From Mycobacterium gordonae (lineage in GTDB: Bacteria > Actinomycetota > Actinomycetes > Mycobacteriales > Mycobacteriaceae): DNA of 64,000 nucleotides. Below are positions 29,540 through 41,745 of this stretch, one piece after another (position 1 is the first letter of the stretch; each line of letters starts with the position of its first letter). Location of the stretch: assembly GCF_002101675.1 (NCBI RefSeq), contig NZ_LQOY01000040.1, positions 1-64,000 on the forward strand, in the 5' to 3' direction. Under the pieces are notes generated by a model that made no database searches, was not told the DNA's origin, and worked only from the letters and a program-made list of their open reading frames with translations. Both the position numbers and the translations under genes were made by a program.

Positions 29540-30955
29540 ATGGTGCGACGCGGTGGTCATGCGGTTGTCCTGGGTGCGAGCATGGGCGGCCTGTTGGCGG
29601 CCCGGGTATTGGCCGACTACTACGACCGGGTGACGGTCATCGAACGTGACCTGCTGCCCGACGATCCGGTCAACCGTCGCGGCGTGCCGCAGGGCCGGCT
29701 GATTCACGCCTGCCTGGCGCGGCTCACCCAGGTGCTCGACGAACTCTTCCCGGGGATGCGGGACGATCTGGTCGCCCAGGGGGCCACCCGTTGGGATGAC
29801 GGAGATTTCGCCAAGCTGGACTGGTCGTTCGGCGGGCATTCGATGGTGCGCTCGGGCAGGTCGGCTGCTGCGCCCCAAATCGTGTCACCGAGCCGGCCCC
29901 TGTTGGAATGGAATGTCCGGCAACGTGTTCGGGCGATTCCGAAGGTGACATTCTGTGAGAACCATGATGTCGTCGGCCTGACGGCGACACCGGATCGGCG
30001 GCGCGTCAACGGTGCCCGGGTGATCGATCGGTCGAGCGACCATGAGAAGACGCTCTCCGCCGATCTGGTCATCGACGCAACGGGTCGTGGATCGCGCACG
30101 CCGGTATTCCTCGAGCAACTTGGCTACCGGCGCCCGCCGGAGGACGAGGTGAAGGTGCAACTGGCCTACGCCAGTCAACAGGTTCGCATACCGCCCGGGG
30201 TCATCAACGAGCACATGATTGCGCACTTCCCGCGGGCGGGACGGCCGCGGATGTTCGCAATGCTCGGTTACGAGAACAACTTCTGGATGATCGCTGCCGG
30301 CACCATGGCCGGACTGGAGCCCCCCCGAGAATATTCCGAGATCCTCTCCTACGCAACGGAACTGGCACCTGCTGTGGTCACGGCGCTACGCCAGGCCGAG
30401 CCGGTCGGCGACGTCGTCCACTATCGGGTGCCGTCGAACCGCTGGCGGCGCTACGACAAAATGCGCCGGATTCCCGACGGTCTGCTGGTCCTCGGAGACG
30501 CGGTGTGCAGCTTCAACCCGATCTACGGGCAGGGTATGACGGTCGCCGCGATCGAAGCCATTGTGTTGCGGGACAGCCTGCGGCGCGGGGGCCGCGGACT
30601 GACGCGCCGGTTCACCGGCGCCGCCGCCAAGAAGGTGCGCGTGGCCTGGCAGACCGCCGTCGCCTCGGACCTTTCGCTTCCGGAGGTGCCGGGACCGCGG
30701 CCGCTGGGGATCCGTATCAGCAACGCCTGCCTGGAACCGGTGATGACAGCGGCCGAATCCGATCCGGTTGTCGCCGCGCAATTCATGCGCGTCACCGCGA
30801 TGATCGATCCTCCGGCTCGATTGCTGCGGCCTGCCATGCTGCTGCGGGTCGCGCGGGCACAACACCGCCGGACGGGCAAGCGCTACGTCCACGAGGGGTC
30901 CGGCGGAAATGTGGTCACCCGCGAATCTCTGGGTACGCCGGTGCGATCGGCGTAA
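29540..30955 (+). CDS. FAD-dependent oxidoreductase (UbiH/geranylgeranyl-reductase-like)
   Basis: This 471-residue flavoprotein has an N-terminal dinucleotide motif (VVLGASMGGLLAA, residues 10-21) and an acidic end of strand two (VIERD). A DG-type motif (DLVIDATGRGSRTP) and the FAD-ribityl motif VLGDAVCSFNPIYGQGM follow, the set seen in UbiH-class monooxygenases and related reductases. The start ATG follows GAAGGAG at a good distance. The substrate is unknown. It sits 38 bp upstream of a Baeyer-Villiger monooxygenase, so the two probably act in one oxidative pathway. Confidence 0.87.
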   Translation: MVRRGGHAVVLGASMGGLLAARVLADYYDRVTVIERDLLPDDPVNRRGVPQGRLIHACLARLTQVLDELFPGMRDDLVAQGATRWDDGDFAKLDWSFGGHSMVRSGRSAAAPQIVSPSRPLLEWNVRQRVRAIPKVTFCENHDVVGLTATPDRRRVNGARVIDRSSDHEKTLSADLVIDATGRGSRTPVFLEQLGYRRPPEDEVKVQLAYASQQVRIPPGVINEHMIAHFPRAGRPRMFAMLGYENNFWMIAAGTMAGLEPPREYSEILSYATELAPAVVTALRQAEPVGDVVHYRVPSNRWRRYDKMRRIPDGLLVLGDAVCSFNPIYGQGMTVAAIEAIVLRDSLRRGGRGLTRRFTGAAAKKVRVAWQTAVASDLSLPEVPGPRPLGIRISNACLEPVMTAAESDPVVAAQFMRVTAMIDPPARLLRPAMLLRVARAQHRRTGKRYVHEGSGGNVVTRESLGTPVRSA

Positions 30956-30983
30956 CGTGCACCTCAACCTAAGCCAAACACCC

Positions 30984-30988
30984 GGAGG
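30984..30988 (+). promoter_or_regulatory. Strong Shine-Dalgarno before the Baeyer-Villiger monooxygenase
   Basis: GGAGG lies five bases upstream of the ATG at 30994 within the 38-bp gap after the FAD oxidoreductase. It fixes this start and implies independent, efficient initiation inside a shared transcript. Confidence 0.75.
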
Positions 30989-30993
30989 TTGTT

Positions 30994-32448
30994 ATGGCGC
31001 AGCGTGCACCGAAGGTCGCAATCATCGGTGCCGGCATGTCCGGCATCTGTATGGCAGCCAAGCTGCAGGACGCGGACATCGACTCGTTCACCATTTTCGA
31101 GAAGGCCCACGACGTCGGTGGCACCTGGCGCGATAATACCTATCCCGGTCTCCATTGCGACGTGCCGTCGCGCTTCTACTCCTATTCGTTCCGTCCGAAC
31201 CCCAAGTGGTCACACCTGCTTTCTCCGGGCCCCGAAATACACGCCTATTTTCAGCAGGTCGCCGACGAGCGCGGCATCCGTCCGCACATCCGGTTCGGTC
31301 GCGACGTGACTCGGGCCAGATACGACGGCGGTAAGTGGCACCTCACCACCGCAGACGGCGACGAGACGTTCGATGTAGTCGTCACCGCAACCGGATTCCT
31401 GCGGGTGCCGCGCTACCCCGAGATCCCTGGACGAGACACGTTCGCCGGCCCCGCATTCCATTCCGCACGCTGGGATCACTCTGTCTCGCTGGCGGACAAG
31501 AGGATCGGCTTGATCGGCACCGGATCGACGGGCGTGCAGATCACCGCGGAGTTGGGCGGAAAGGTGCGCGGTCTCAAGATCTTTCAGCGCACCGCGCAGT
31601 GGGTCTACCCGATGCCGAACGGGCGCTACTCAGCGCTCACACGGGCGGCGCTGACGCGGCGACCGTCGTTGAACCGGATGCCCTACCTTTTCTGGGGTCT
31701 GCTTTTCAGGAAGTTCTTCGGTATCGCGCCCGTTCGGCCGGGGTGGCAACGGCGCGTACTCCAAGCCATGTGCCGCTGGAACCTGCGGATTTCGGTCCGT
31801 GACCCGGAACTGCGGGCGAAACTCACCCCCAAGGATCAGCCCATGTGCAAGCGGCAGGTGATGGCCGGGCACTTCTACCGCTCGGTGCGTCAGCCCGGGG
31901 TCGAGGTGATCACCGAGGCGATCGACCACATCGAGCCATCGGGCATCGTGACGGCCGACGGAGTACTGCACGAAGTGGACCTGCTGGTTTTCGCCACCGG
32001 ATTCGACGCCCGCGCATACGTGCGACCGATGGAGATCATCGGTGAAGGCGGGCGCACCCTCGATGAGGTATGGGCCGATGGCCCAATGGCCTATCGCTCG
32101 GTTGCGGTGCCAGGGTTTCCCAACCTGTTCATGATGGTCGGCCCGCACTCGCCGATCGGCAATCAGTCTCTGGTGCCGATCGCCGAAGATCAGGCCAACT
32201 ACGTCATGTGGTGGATCGAACAGTTGCGCGCCGGCCGCGTCCTCGCTGCCGCGCCTACCGAGGCCGCCACCAAGCAATACAACGAAGACATGAAAGCCGC
32301 CATGCCACAGACCATCTGGGTCACCGGTTGCAGCAGTTGGTACCTGGGCAAAGACGGCTTACCGGAACTGTTCCCGTGGACGCCGGAGACCCATCATGAA
32401 CTGCTGCGGCATCCCGAGCTCGCCGACTTCGACGTGCGGACCGCCTGA
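30994..32448 (+). CDS. Type I Baeyer-Villiger flavin monooxygenase
   Basis: This 484-residue enzyme has an FAD-binding GAGMSG (12-17) and the BVMO-type GGTWRDNTYPGLHCD (42-56). The fingerprint at residues 150-161 is FAGPAFHSARWD, where the usual WP is WD. A second NADP-binding GTGSTG follows. BVMOs insert oxygen next to ketones to form esters or lactones. It resembles the M. tuberculosis Rv0892 group more than EthA. The convergent MpaB-like gene ends six bases beyond its stop. Substrate unknown; terpene or steroid ketones are plausible. Confidence 0.9.
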   Translation: MAQRAPKVAIIGAGMSGICMAAKLQDADIDSFTIFEKAHDVGGTWRDNTYPGLHCDVPSRFYSYSFRPNPKWSHLLSPGPEIHAYFQQVADERGIRPHIRFGRDVTRARYDGGKWHLTTADGDETFDVVVTATGFLRVPRYPEIPGRDTFAGPAFHSARWDHSVSLADKRIGLIGTGSTGVQITAELGGKVRGLKIFQRTAQWVYPMPNGRYSALTRAALTRRPSLNRMPYLFWGLLFRKFFGIAPVRPGWQRRVLQAMCRWNLRISVRDPELRAKLTPKDQPMCKRQVMAGHFYRSVRQPGVEVITEAIDHIEPSGIVTADGVLHEVDLLVFATGFDARAYVRPMEIIGEGGRTLDEVWADGPMAYRSVAVPGFPNLFMMVGPHSPIGNQSLVPIAEDQANYVMWWIEQLRAGRVLAAAPTEAATKQYNEDMKAAMPQTIWVTGCSSWYLGKDGLPELFPWTPETHHELLRHPELADFDVRTA

Positions 32449-32454
32449 CCCCGA

Positions 32455-33342
32455 CTACACGCGGCGGGGAACGCTGCCCAGCTCCCGCAGCCAGCCCTTC
32501 CGGGCGGCATCGTGCCACTTCAGCGCGGCGGGTATGGCGCGCCAACCCTGTCTGATGGTCGCGCGCACCGCGCGGTAGCTGGTCTCGTCCACACCGGACC
32601 AGCCAATTGCGAACCGCTCGCGCACAATTGGCGGCAGGCCACCGAAGATCACCAGGCGCATTGGAGGCGCAAGCGCCGTGCGCACAGGCATGGTGGGCAG
32701 CAAAGCGTCCATGATCGGTTTCAGTAGGGGAGTGCTCGGATAATCCGGTGAGGCGCTCATGTCGGGAATCGCCGTGCGCTGGATGAACTCGATCAGAAAG
32801 TCCGAAGCCGCGTTGGGCTGCAGCACTTCGGCGCAGTAGCGCTCGTACTCACGGTTGAACTCGGTCAACGTCGGAGGCAGCACCGATTCCGACATGCCGT
32901 ACCGCCGATACCATTCGCAGCCCTCCTGGTAGAGCTGCTCGCGCTCACGATCGGTGAGCCGGTGCACGTCCCAGTACTCGGCGAGTCGGTGCACCATGAC
33001 CTGGAAGGTGGCGTGCGCCCACCAGTACGTCTGCGGATTGAGGGCGTGGTACCGCTGCCCGTCGGGCATCTGCCCCTTGATGTCGCGGTGGAAATCGCGC
33101 ACTTTCAGCCCGGTCTCATCCGCCTCGGGCCCGTCGTAGATGGTGCCGAGTATGCCTGGCAGCGAACGGAACACCCGGTCGACGGGGTCGTCGAAGAAGT
33201 TCGAGTGGTCGATGAGCCCCTGACCGATGGCGGGATGCATCGTCTGCATGAGCCCGGCAGTACCGCCCTCGAAGGCGATCCGCATATCGCCCGCCCAGCG
33301 CCACAACAGCGACTGCGGGCCCAGGTCGATGCGTGTGCTCAC
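32455..33342 (-). CDS. MpaB/DUF2236-family oxygenase-like protein
   Basis: This 295-residue helical protein has the DUF2236 (MpaB, latex-clearing-protein-related) pattern. An N-terminal segment with FEGGTAGLMQTMHPAIGQGLIDHS and the central WWAHATFQVMVHRLAEYW contain the His residues usually considered heme or metal ligands. Family members include oxidases that cleave polyisoprenoids, but most mycobacterial ones are uncharacterised. It starts seven bases after the SDR stop and so is co-transcribed with it. It converges on the Baeyer-Villiger gene. Confidence 0.85.
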   Translation of the reverse strand: MSTRIDLGPQSLLWRWAGDMRIAFEGGTAGLMQTMHPAIGQGLIDHSNFFDDPVDRVFRSLPGILGTIYDGPEADETGLKVRDFHRDIKGQMPDGQRYHALNPQTYWWAHATFQVMVHRLAEYWDVHRLTDREREQLYQEGCEWYRRYGMSESVLPPTLTEFNREYERYCAEVLQPNAASDFLIEFIQRTAIPDMSASPDYPSTPLLKPIMDALLPTMPVRTALAPPMRLVIFGGLPPIVRERFAIGWSGVDETSYRAVRATIRQGWRAIPAALKWHDAARKGWLRELGSVPRRV

Positions 33343-33349
33343 GCCCGGC

Positions 33350-34177
33350 TCACGAAAGGCCGGTGCGCCGGGTGTATACGTCGTGCTGATCGCGTTTCAG
33401 GTCAGTGGTGAACACCCGTCCGCTGCCCAGTGCACGGCCAAGAGCCTCGGCGACACCGAGCGGCATAAGGCGCTGAGCCCACACCGTAAGACCCAACGAG
33501 CGGGGTATGGCTACGTGAGGTTGCGGCTTCTCGATGACGCCGACGACCGCCCGCGCCACGTCTTCTGGTTCGGCGTTCTTGAAGCCCTTGGCGTGCCCGA
33601 CCCCCGCGACCATGTCGGTATTGGTCAGCGTCGGCATGATCACCGTGAAGTGGACACCCTTCCCGCGGTTCTCCATGCGGACCGCGTCGGTATAGCCGAG
33701 CACGGCATGCTTTGTAGCGCAATAGGTTGCGATGCCCTCGGTGGGCAACACGCTACCCAGCGATCCGATGTTGATGACGTGGCCGCGGCGCCGCGGCAGC
33801 ATCCGCTGCGCGGCCAACTTCGTGCCCAAAATGACGCCGTGGACGTTGACGTCGAACAGGCGCCTGGTGGCGTCATCGGCTTCCTCGACCGCGCTGCCCA
33901 CTGTGATGAGGCCGGCGTTGTTCACCACAACGTCGAGCGGCCCGAGTCGGCTCTCCACCGAGTCGAGGAACTCGGTGAACGATGGCCGGTCTGTGACGTC
34001 CAACTTCACGGCAAGGGGCAGGCCCAGCCGATCGCCCGCCGCGGCGGCGCCGGCTTCGTCGATGTCGCCGATGGCGACTTTGGCGCCGGAGCGGTGCAGC
34101 GCGGTGGCAATGGCCAGGCCGATCCCGCGCGCGCCCCCGGTGATAGCGACGACTTTTCCGGCAACTGAGGATGTCAT
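33350..34177 (-). CDS. Classical short-chain dehydrogenase/reductase
   Basis: This 275-residue SDR has the complete cofactor loop TGGARGIG (about 14-21), VVNNAG, the Ser in NIGSLGS and the YCATKHAVL active site. The acidic residue in IGDID after strand two suggests NAD preference. It resembles Rv0765c in length and pattern. It lies 25 bp downstream of the PE_PGRS gene and 7 bp upstream of the MpaB-like gene, all on minus. It may oxidise an alcohol to the ketone used by the nearby Baeyer-Villiger enzyme; that is inference. Confidence 0.9.
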   Translation of the reverse strand: MTSSVAGKVVAITGGARGIGLAIATALHRSGAKVAIGDIDEAGAAAAGDRLGLPLAVKLDVTDRPSFTEFLDSVESRLGPLDVVVNNAGLITVGSAVEEADDATRRLFDVNVHGVILGTKLAAQRMLPRRRGHVINIGSLGSVLPTEGIATYCATKHAVLGYTDAVRMENRGKGVHFTVIMPTLTNTDMVAGVGHAKGFKNAEPEDVARAVVGVIEKPQPHVAIPRSLGLTVWAQRLMPLGVAEALGRALGSGRVFTTDLKRDQHDVYTRRTGLS

Positions 34178-34202
34178 CGCTTCACGCTACCCATCGCTGG
34201 AT

Positions 34203-35273
34203 CTAGCCGAGCAACCCGCTGGCGCCGGCGTTGCCGGCACGCCCGGACTGGCCGGCGACACTGGAGATCACGTTCAAAGTGCCACCGGTCGAGCCCATCG
34301 GGATTGCTACTGACACCGAAGCGCTGGTCCCTGGCTGTAGCGGCGCCACGACGGTAGGCGTATACGAAAAAGCCCCAACGCCAAGCAGATTCACGTTAGC
34401 CGTGGTGGCGATGTTGTTGTTGATGGCGAACGTGAAGGCGGCGGCGCCACCGCCGGGGATTTTGACCAGGGCCGCTCCCGGGCTGCCGGCTCCGCCCTGG
34501 CCGGCAGCTCCGCCCGCGCCGTACAGCAAGCCGCCGCGTCCGCCGTCGCCGCCGTCACCGCCGGCCAGCGCCAGGTCGGACAGGCGGATAGTTTGTCCGA
34601 GGAGGGGCGGGATGTACCCCCCCCCGCCGCTACCGCCCCGTCCACCCGCACCACCGGCGTCCCACAACCCGGCGGCACCGCCGGCGCCGCCGGCGCCACC
34701 GTTCACCCCAGCTGTGCTGGCTCCTGATGCCGGAGCCGCCACACCGCCCGCCCCGCCGGCGCCACCGTTGCCGAACAACCCACCGGCGCCACCGGCCCCG
34801 CCGGCCACCTCGGCGGTGGTCGCCGAGAAGCCGTTGCCGCCATTGCCGACCAGCAGTCCGCCGGCACCGCCACTCGGGCTGGCCGCTGTGCCGTCGGCGC
34901 CGTTGCCGATCAAAGGACGTCCCAGCAGCGCGTTGGTGGGCGTGTTGATCACACCCAGCACGTTGTCGACCACGGCCTGCAGCGGCGAGGCGTTGGCCGC
35001 CTCGGCGGCCGCGTACGAGCCCGCGGCGGCGCTCAACGTTTGGACGAACTGGTCGTGAAACGCCGCGGCCTGGCGGCTGAGTACCTGGTAGACCCGCGCG
35101 TGGTCGGCGAACACCGATGTGATGGCCGCCGATATCTCGTCAGCGGCTGGGGGCAGCAGTCCAGCGGTGGGCGCCACCGTCGCCGCATTTGCGGTCATCA
35201 ACGCCGAGCCGATATCGGATAGATCGGTTGCCGTTGAAGCCAGCAACTCCGGAACCGCCCACAGGTGTGACAT
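34203..35273 (-). CDS. PE_PGRS family protein
   Basis: This 356-residue protein has a PE domain (residues 1-95) with Pro-Glu at residues 8-9 in MSHLWAVPELLAST, instead of the more common MSFV start. The linker with the GRPLIGNGADG anchor follows, then a PGRS region rich in GGAGG and GNGG triplets (about 125-270). A non-repetitive C-terminus of about 85 residues contains a long Val/Ser/Thr-rich stretch. PE_PGRS proteins are exported by ESX-5 to the cell surface. It has no neighbouring PPE gene, and the next gene downstream is the SDR, 25 bp away. Confidence 0.93.
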   Translation of the reverse strand: MSHLWAVPELLASTATDLSDIGSALMTANAATVAPTAGLLPPAADEISAAITSVFADHARVYQVLSRQAAAFHDQFVQTLSAAAGSYAAAEAANASPLQAVVDNVLGVINTPTNALLGRPLIGNGADGTAASPSGGAGGLLVGNGGNGFSATTAEVAGGAGGAGGLFGNGGAGGAGGVAAPASGASTAGVNGGAGGAGGAAGLWDAGGAGGRGGSGGGGYIPPLLGQTIRLSDLALAGGDGGDGGRGGLLYGAGGAAGQGGAGSPGAALVKIPGGGAAAFTFAINNNIATTANVNLLGVGAFSYTPTVVAPLQPGTSASVSVAIPMGSTGGTLNVISSVAGQSGRAGNAGASGLLG

Positions 35274-35476
35274 CGCCGTCCTCCTGCCACGTCGTCAGTG
35301 ACGTATCGGTGAATCGGTGTGCAGAGTACGCCGGGTCCGGCCCGCTGTCTGGATGTTGGCTGCAATTGGCTCGCCTACCTTCAGCCGGTAGGCCGTCAGT
35401 GGGCGGCCGTCTCGCTAATCCCGTTGCATCCCAACACCTTACATATCCGGGGCAAAGCGCGGGTAAAGTTGCGGCG

Positions 35477-37018
35477 ATGGTTGCCGCCCGGTCGAACGAG
35501 CGGATGCTCGCCGGGGTCGCCGCGGCATCCGTCGCCCTCGGTGTGGCCCAGCTCGTCAGCATCCCATTCGGTCCCCGGGCGGACGCGCGCACCGCCGTCG
35601 GCTCAGCGGTCGTCGACCTGACACCGGGGCCCGTCAAAGAGTGGGCGATCCAGACCCTCGGCACGCTGGACAAGCCGTTCCTGGCCGTCGTGGTGCTCGT
35701 GGTGATCGCCACGCTGGCAGCGATCGCGGGCACGCTCGAGACTCGGCGCCGGCCGCTCGGCAGCGCGGTGATCGCCGCCGGCGGTGTTCTCGGATGTGTG
35801 GCGGTGCTGTCGCGGCAAGGTGCGACACCATTGGACACCATCCCCACCATCGTGGGCGCCGCCTGCGGCGTGCTGGCGCTGCGCATGCTCACTCGTCGAT
35901 TCGAATCCGGCCCGCAGGACGCGGACGACAGCAGCAACGGGACGGATGCCGGCAGGCGCAACTTGCTCGTCATGGGGGTGCTCGGGTTCGGAGTCCTCAG
36001 CGGAGTGGCCGGTGCCGTGATCGCGCGCCTGGCTCATTCAGTGGCTGCCGACCGCAGAACATTCGTCCTGCCCAAACCGCGATCGCTGGCACCCCCCATT
36101 CCCGCGGAGGTGCAACCGCAAGGTGTTGCGCTTCCGCGCTTCATCACGCCGAGCACCGAGTTCTACCGGATCGATACCGCGCTCAGTGTTCCTCAACTCA
36201 GTCACGGCGAGTGGCGGTTGCGCATCCACGGCATGGTTGACCACGAAATCACGTTCAGCTTCGACGACCTCGCCCGCTTCGACCTCGTCGAATCGGTGGC
36301 AACACTGACCTGCGTATCGAATCCCGTTGGCGGAAAACTAATTTCGACGGGAGTCTGGACGGGTTACCGGGTGGCGGATCTGCTGGCGGCCGCCGGGGTG
36401 CACAAGGACGCCGACATGGTGCTCTCTACGTCGATCGACGGGTTCACCGCCGGCACGCCGGTGCAGGCCCTCACCGATGGCCGCGAAGCGCTGCTGGCCG
36501 TCGGCCTCAACGGCCAGCCCCTGCCCGTCGAGCACGGTTACCCGGCCCGCCTGGTGGTGCCTGGCCTGTATGGCTACGTCTCTGCCACCAAGTGGGTCGT
36601 CGATCTGGAGCTGACCCGGTTCGACAGGGCACAGGCCTATTGGACGCGACAGGGCTGGGCGGCGCAGGCGCCGGTCAAGACCGAGTCCCGGATCGACGTG
36701 CCAAGAGGCGGCCAGAAGGTGCCGCTGGGGCCGGTCGTGTTCGGCGGGGTCGCCTGGGCGCAGAATCGGGGCGTGCGGGCGGTTGAGGTCCGCATCGGGG
36801 ACGCGGAGTGGCAGCCCGCTGAACTCGGCGCCAGCTATTCCAACCAGACCTGGCGATTATGGAGCTTCCCATGGCAGGCGAAAAGCCCTGGCAAGCAGAC
36901 CATTACGGTGCGGGCGATCGACAACACGGGAGCTGTCCAGACGGAGCAGCGCGCTGACCCAGTTCCCGACGGTGCTACCGGCTGGCACTCGGTGAACTTC
37001 ACCGTCGTGACGGCCTGA
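35477..37018 (+). CDS. Membrane-anchored sulfite-oxidase-family molybdoenzyme
   Basis: This 513-residue protein has about four N-terminal membrane helices (roughly 10-30, 68-86, 97-112, 121-136). A twin-arginine segment (GRRNLLVMGVLGFGVLSGVAGA, Arg160-161) follows, running into another helix. Next is a SUOX-type molybdopterin domain (about 215-400) with the Mo-ligand Cys279 in LTCVSNPVGG, and finally a dimerisation domain of the Mo-co oxidoreductase type (about 400-513). The start ATG at 35477 avoids an upstream extension that shows no membrane or domain features. The catalytic part should face outside. The reaction is not predictable; YedY-like reductases are relatives. Confidence 0.85.
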   Translation: MVAARSNERMLAGVAAASVALGVAQLVSIPFGPRADARTAVGSAVVDLTPGPVKEWAIQTLGTLDKPFLAVVVLVVIATLAAIAGTLETRRRPLGSAVIAAGGVLGCVAVLSRQGATPLDTIPTIVGAACGVLALRMLTRRFESGPQDADDSSNGTDAGRRNLLVMGVLGFGVLSGVAGAVIARLAHSVAADRRTFVLPKPRSLAPPIPAEVQPQGVALPRFITPSTEFYRIDTALSVPQLSHGEWRLRIHGMVDHEITFSFDDLARFDLVESVATLTCVSNPVGGKLISTGVWTGYRVADLLAAAGVHKDADMVLSTSIDGFTAGTPVQALTDGREALLAVGLNGQPLPVEHGYPARLVVPGLYGYVSATKWVVDLELTRFDRAQAYWTRQGWAAQAPVKTESRIDVPRGGQKVPLGPVVFGGVAWAQNRGVRAVEVRIGDAEWQPAELGASYSNQTWRLWSFPWQAKSPGKQTITVRAIDNTGAVQTEQRADPVPDGATGWHSVNFTVVTA

Positions 37019-37020
37019 GG

Positions 37021-37221
37021 TCAGCTCGACGACATTTTCCGCCAACTGAATACCGCAACGACCACCCCGATCAGCGCCGTAATCGGACCGATGACAGACC
37101 AGGTGGTGGTGTTGCTCATCGGGCTGCCGCCAAGGACTCCGAAACCCTGCAGCGCCCAGATCACCCCGAATAACGCAACGATCAACCCGATCGCGAAGGT
37201 GACAACGTAACCCCTGCTCAT
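37021..37221 (-). CDS. Small two-helix membrane protein
   Basis: A 66-residue protein beginning MSRGYVVTFAIGLIVALFG has two hydrophobic helices (about 5-25 and 42-60) joined by a short Ser/Thr/Asn loop, and a basic-polar end (WRKMSSS). The stop lies two bases from the stop of the molybdoenzyme gene, and the start is 57 bp from the divergent cobN start. I chose the ATG at 37221 because it starts exactly at the first helix. Function unknown. Confidence 0.7.
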   Translation of the reverse strand: MSRGYVVTFAIGLIVALFGVIWALQGFGVLGGSPMSNTTTWSVIGPITALIGVVVAVFSWRKMSSS

Positions 37222-37278
37222 ACCGGCAACCCTACGTGCCGATTCGGCCGGTTGACCCCGCTGCGGTACGAATAGTGA

Positions 37279-40854
<3,576 letters not shown>

Positions 40855-40856
40855 CC

Positions 40857-40918
40857 CGCGAGCAGACACAAAAGCACCCATTTCGTGCCGAAATGAGGCG
40901 CTTTTGTGTCTGCTCGCG
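40857..40918. terminator. 62-bp nested palindrome between convergent cobN and SDR
   Basis: Perfect 19-bp arms (40857-40875 and 40900-40918, CGCGAGCAGACACAAAAGC and its complement) enclose a second 7-bp palindrome (CATTTCG / CGAAATG, 40879-40885 and 40889-40895). It sits in the gap between the cobN stop (40854) and the SDR stop (40927). A hairpin this long can serve as a bidirectional terminator or processing site; there is no U-run. It may also be a copy of a dispersed mycobacterial palindrome. Confidence 0.72.
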
Positions 40919-40926
40919 TAACGAAC

Positions 40927-41730
40927 TCACACGAAATCAGAACCGCCGTCGACGTTGACCGTCGCACCGGTGACGTAGCCGTTGCGCCGAGACGCCAGAT
41001 ACGCCGTGATCGACGCGATCTCTTCGGGCAGCCCCGCGCGTCCGAGATCGCACGGGTGGTGAAAGTTCTTGTCGATCCAAAACATCACGTCCCACGGATT
41101 GGTCGCATCCAGACCGTCGGCGGCGAGGATGTCTCTGAGGTTCTCGGTGAAACTGGCGGTCACGATGGTGCCGGGACAGACACAGTTGGCCAGAATACCG
41201 TCCTTGGCAAGGCTTTTGGATAAGTTCTTGGTGATGCTGGCCAGTGCGGCCTTCGATGCGGTGTAGGCCACCAGGCGTGGGCTTTGGCGTTGAATGGAGT
41301 GCGCCGCCAGGGTGACGATGCGGGCCCAGTCCGCATTGCGCAACAGCGGCAGCGCGACGCGGACCGATCTAACCGCCGACATCGTTCCGAGCGCAAACGC
41401 AGCGTCCCAATCGGCGTCATCCATCTGCTCGAAATAGCCGTCACCCGGTCCGATCGTGTGCACCAGGCAGTTCAGCCGTCCCCAGCGCTCGGCGACGGTG
41501 GCGAAGCCGGCGGCGATCGAGTCGGCATCGGCCATGTCCACACTGATGCCCACCGCGTCCGGCGCGCCCGCTGCGCGCAGCGATTCCACGGCGGCGTCGA
41601 GTGCCTGCTGGCCTCGGGCCATCACAGCCACGCTGGCTCCCTCGGCCGCCAGCGTCTCGGCGATCGCCAACCCCATCCCTTTACTGCCACCCGTGACCAC
41701 CGCGGTCGATCCCGCAAAGCCCAGATCCAT
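40927..41730 (-). CDS. SDR family oxidoreductase
   Basis: This 267-residue SDR has TGGSKGMG (about 13-20), a Ser in LAAHSIQRQSPRLVAYTASKAAL with the catalytic Tyr and Lys, and the C-terminal GATVNVDGG typical of ketoreductase-type SDRs. The ATG at 41730 is supported by CAAAGGAG at 41738-41745; the frame is open for another 165 bp upstream, but that extension looks non-coding. By recollection, the equivalent interval in M. tuberculosis carries Rv2055c-Rv2060 (zinc-independent ribosomal proteins and a transporter), which are absent here. Confidence 0.88.
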   Translation of the reverse strand: MDLGFAGSTAVVTGGSKGMGLAIAETLAAEGASVAVMARGQQALDAAVESLRAAGAPDAVGISVDMADADSIAAGFATVAERWGRLNCLVHTIGPGDGYFEQMDDADWDAAFALGTMSAVRSVRVALPLLRNADWARIVTLAAHSIQRQSPRLVAYTASKAALASITKNLSKSLAKDGILANCVCPGTIVTASFTENLRDILAADGLDATNPWDVMFWIDKNFHHPCDLGRAGLPEEIASITAYLASRRNGYVTGATVNVDGGSDFV

Positions 41731-41737
41731 CGATGAA

Positions 41738-41745
41738 CTCCTTTG
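41738..41745 (-). promoter_or_regulatory. Shine-Dalgarno that decides the SDR start
   Basis: The minus-strand sequence CAAAGGAG lies seven bases upstream of the ATG at 41730. It favours this methionine over in-frame starts further upstream. Confidence 0.75.

Noticed and set aside
34231..35058. Pro-rich plus-strand frame opposite the PE_PGRS gene
   Set aside because: Complement of Gly-rich PGRS codons gives Pro/Ala runs; not a gene.
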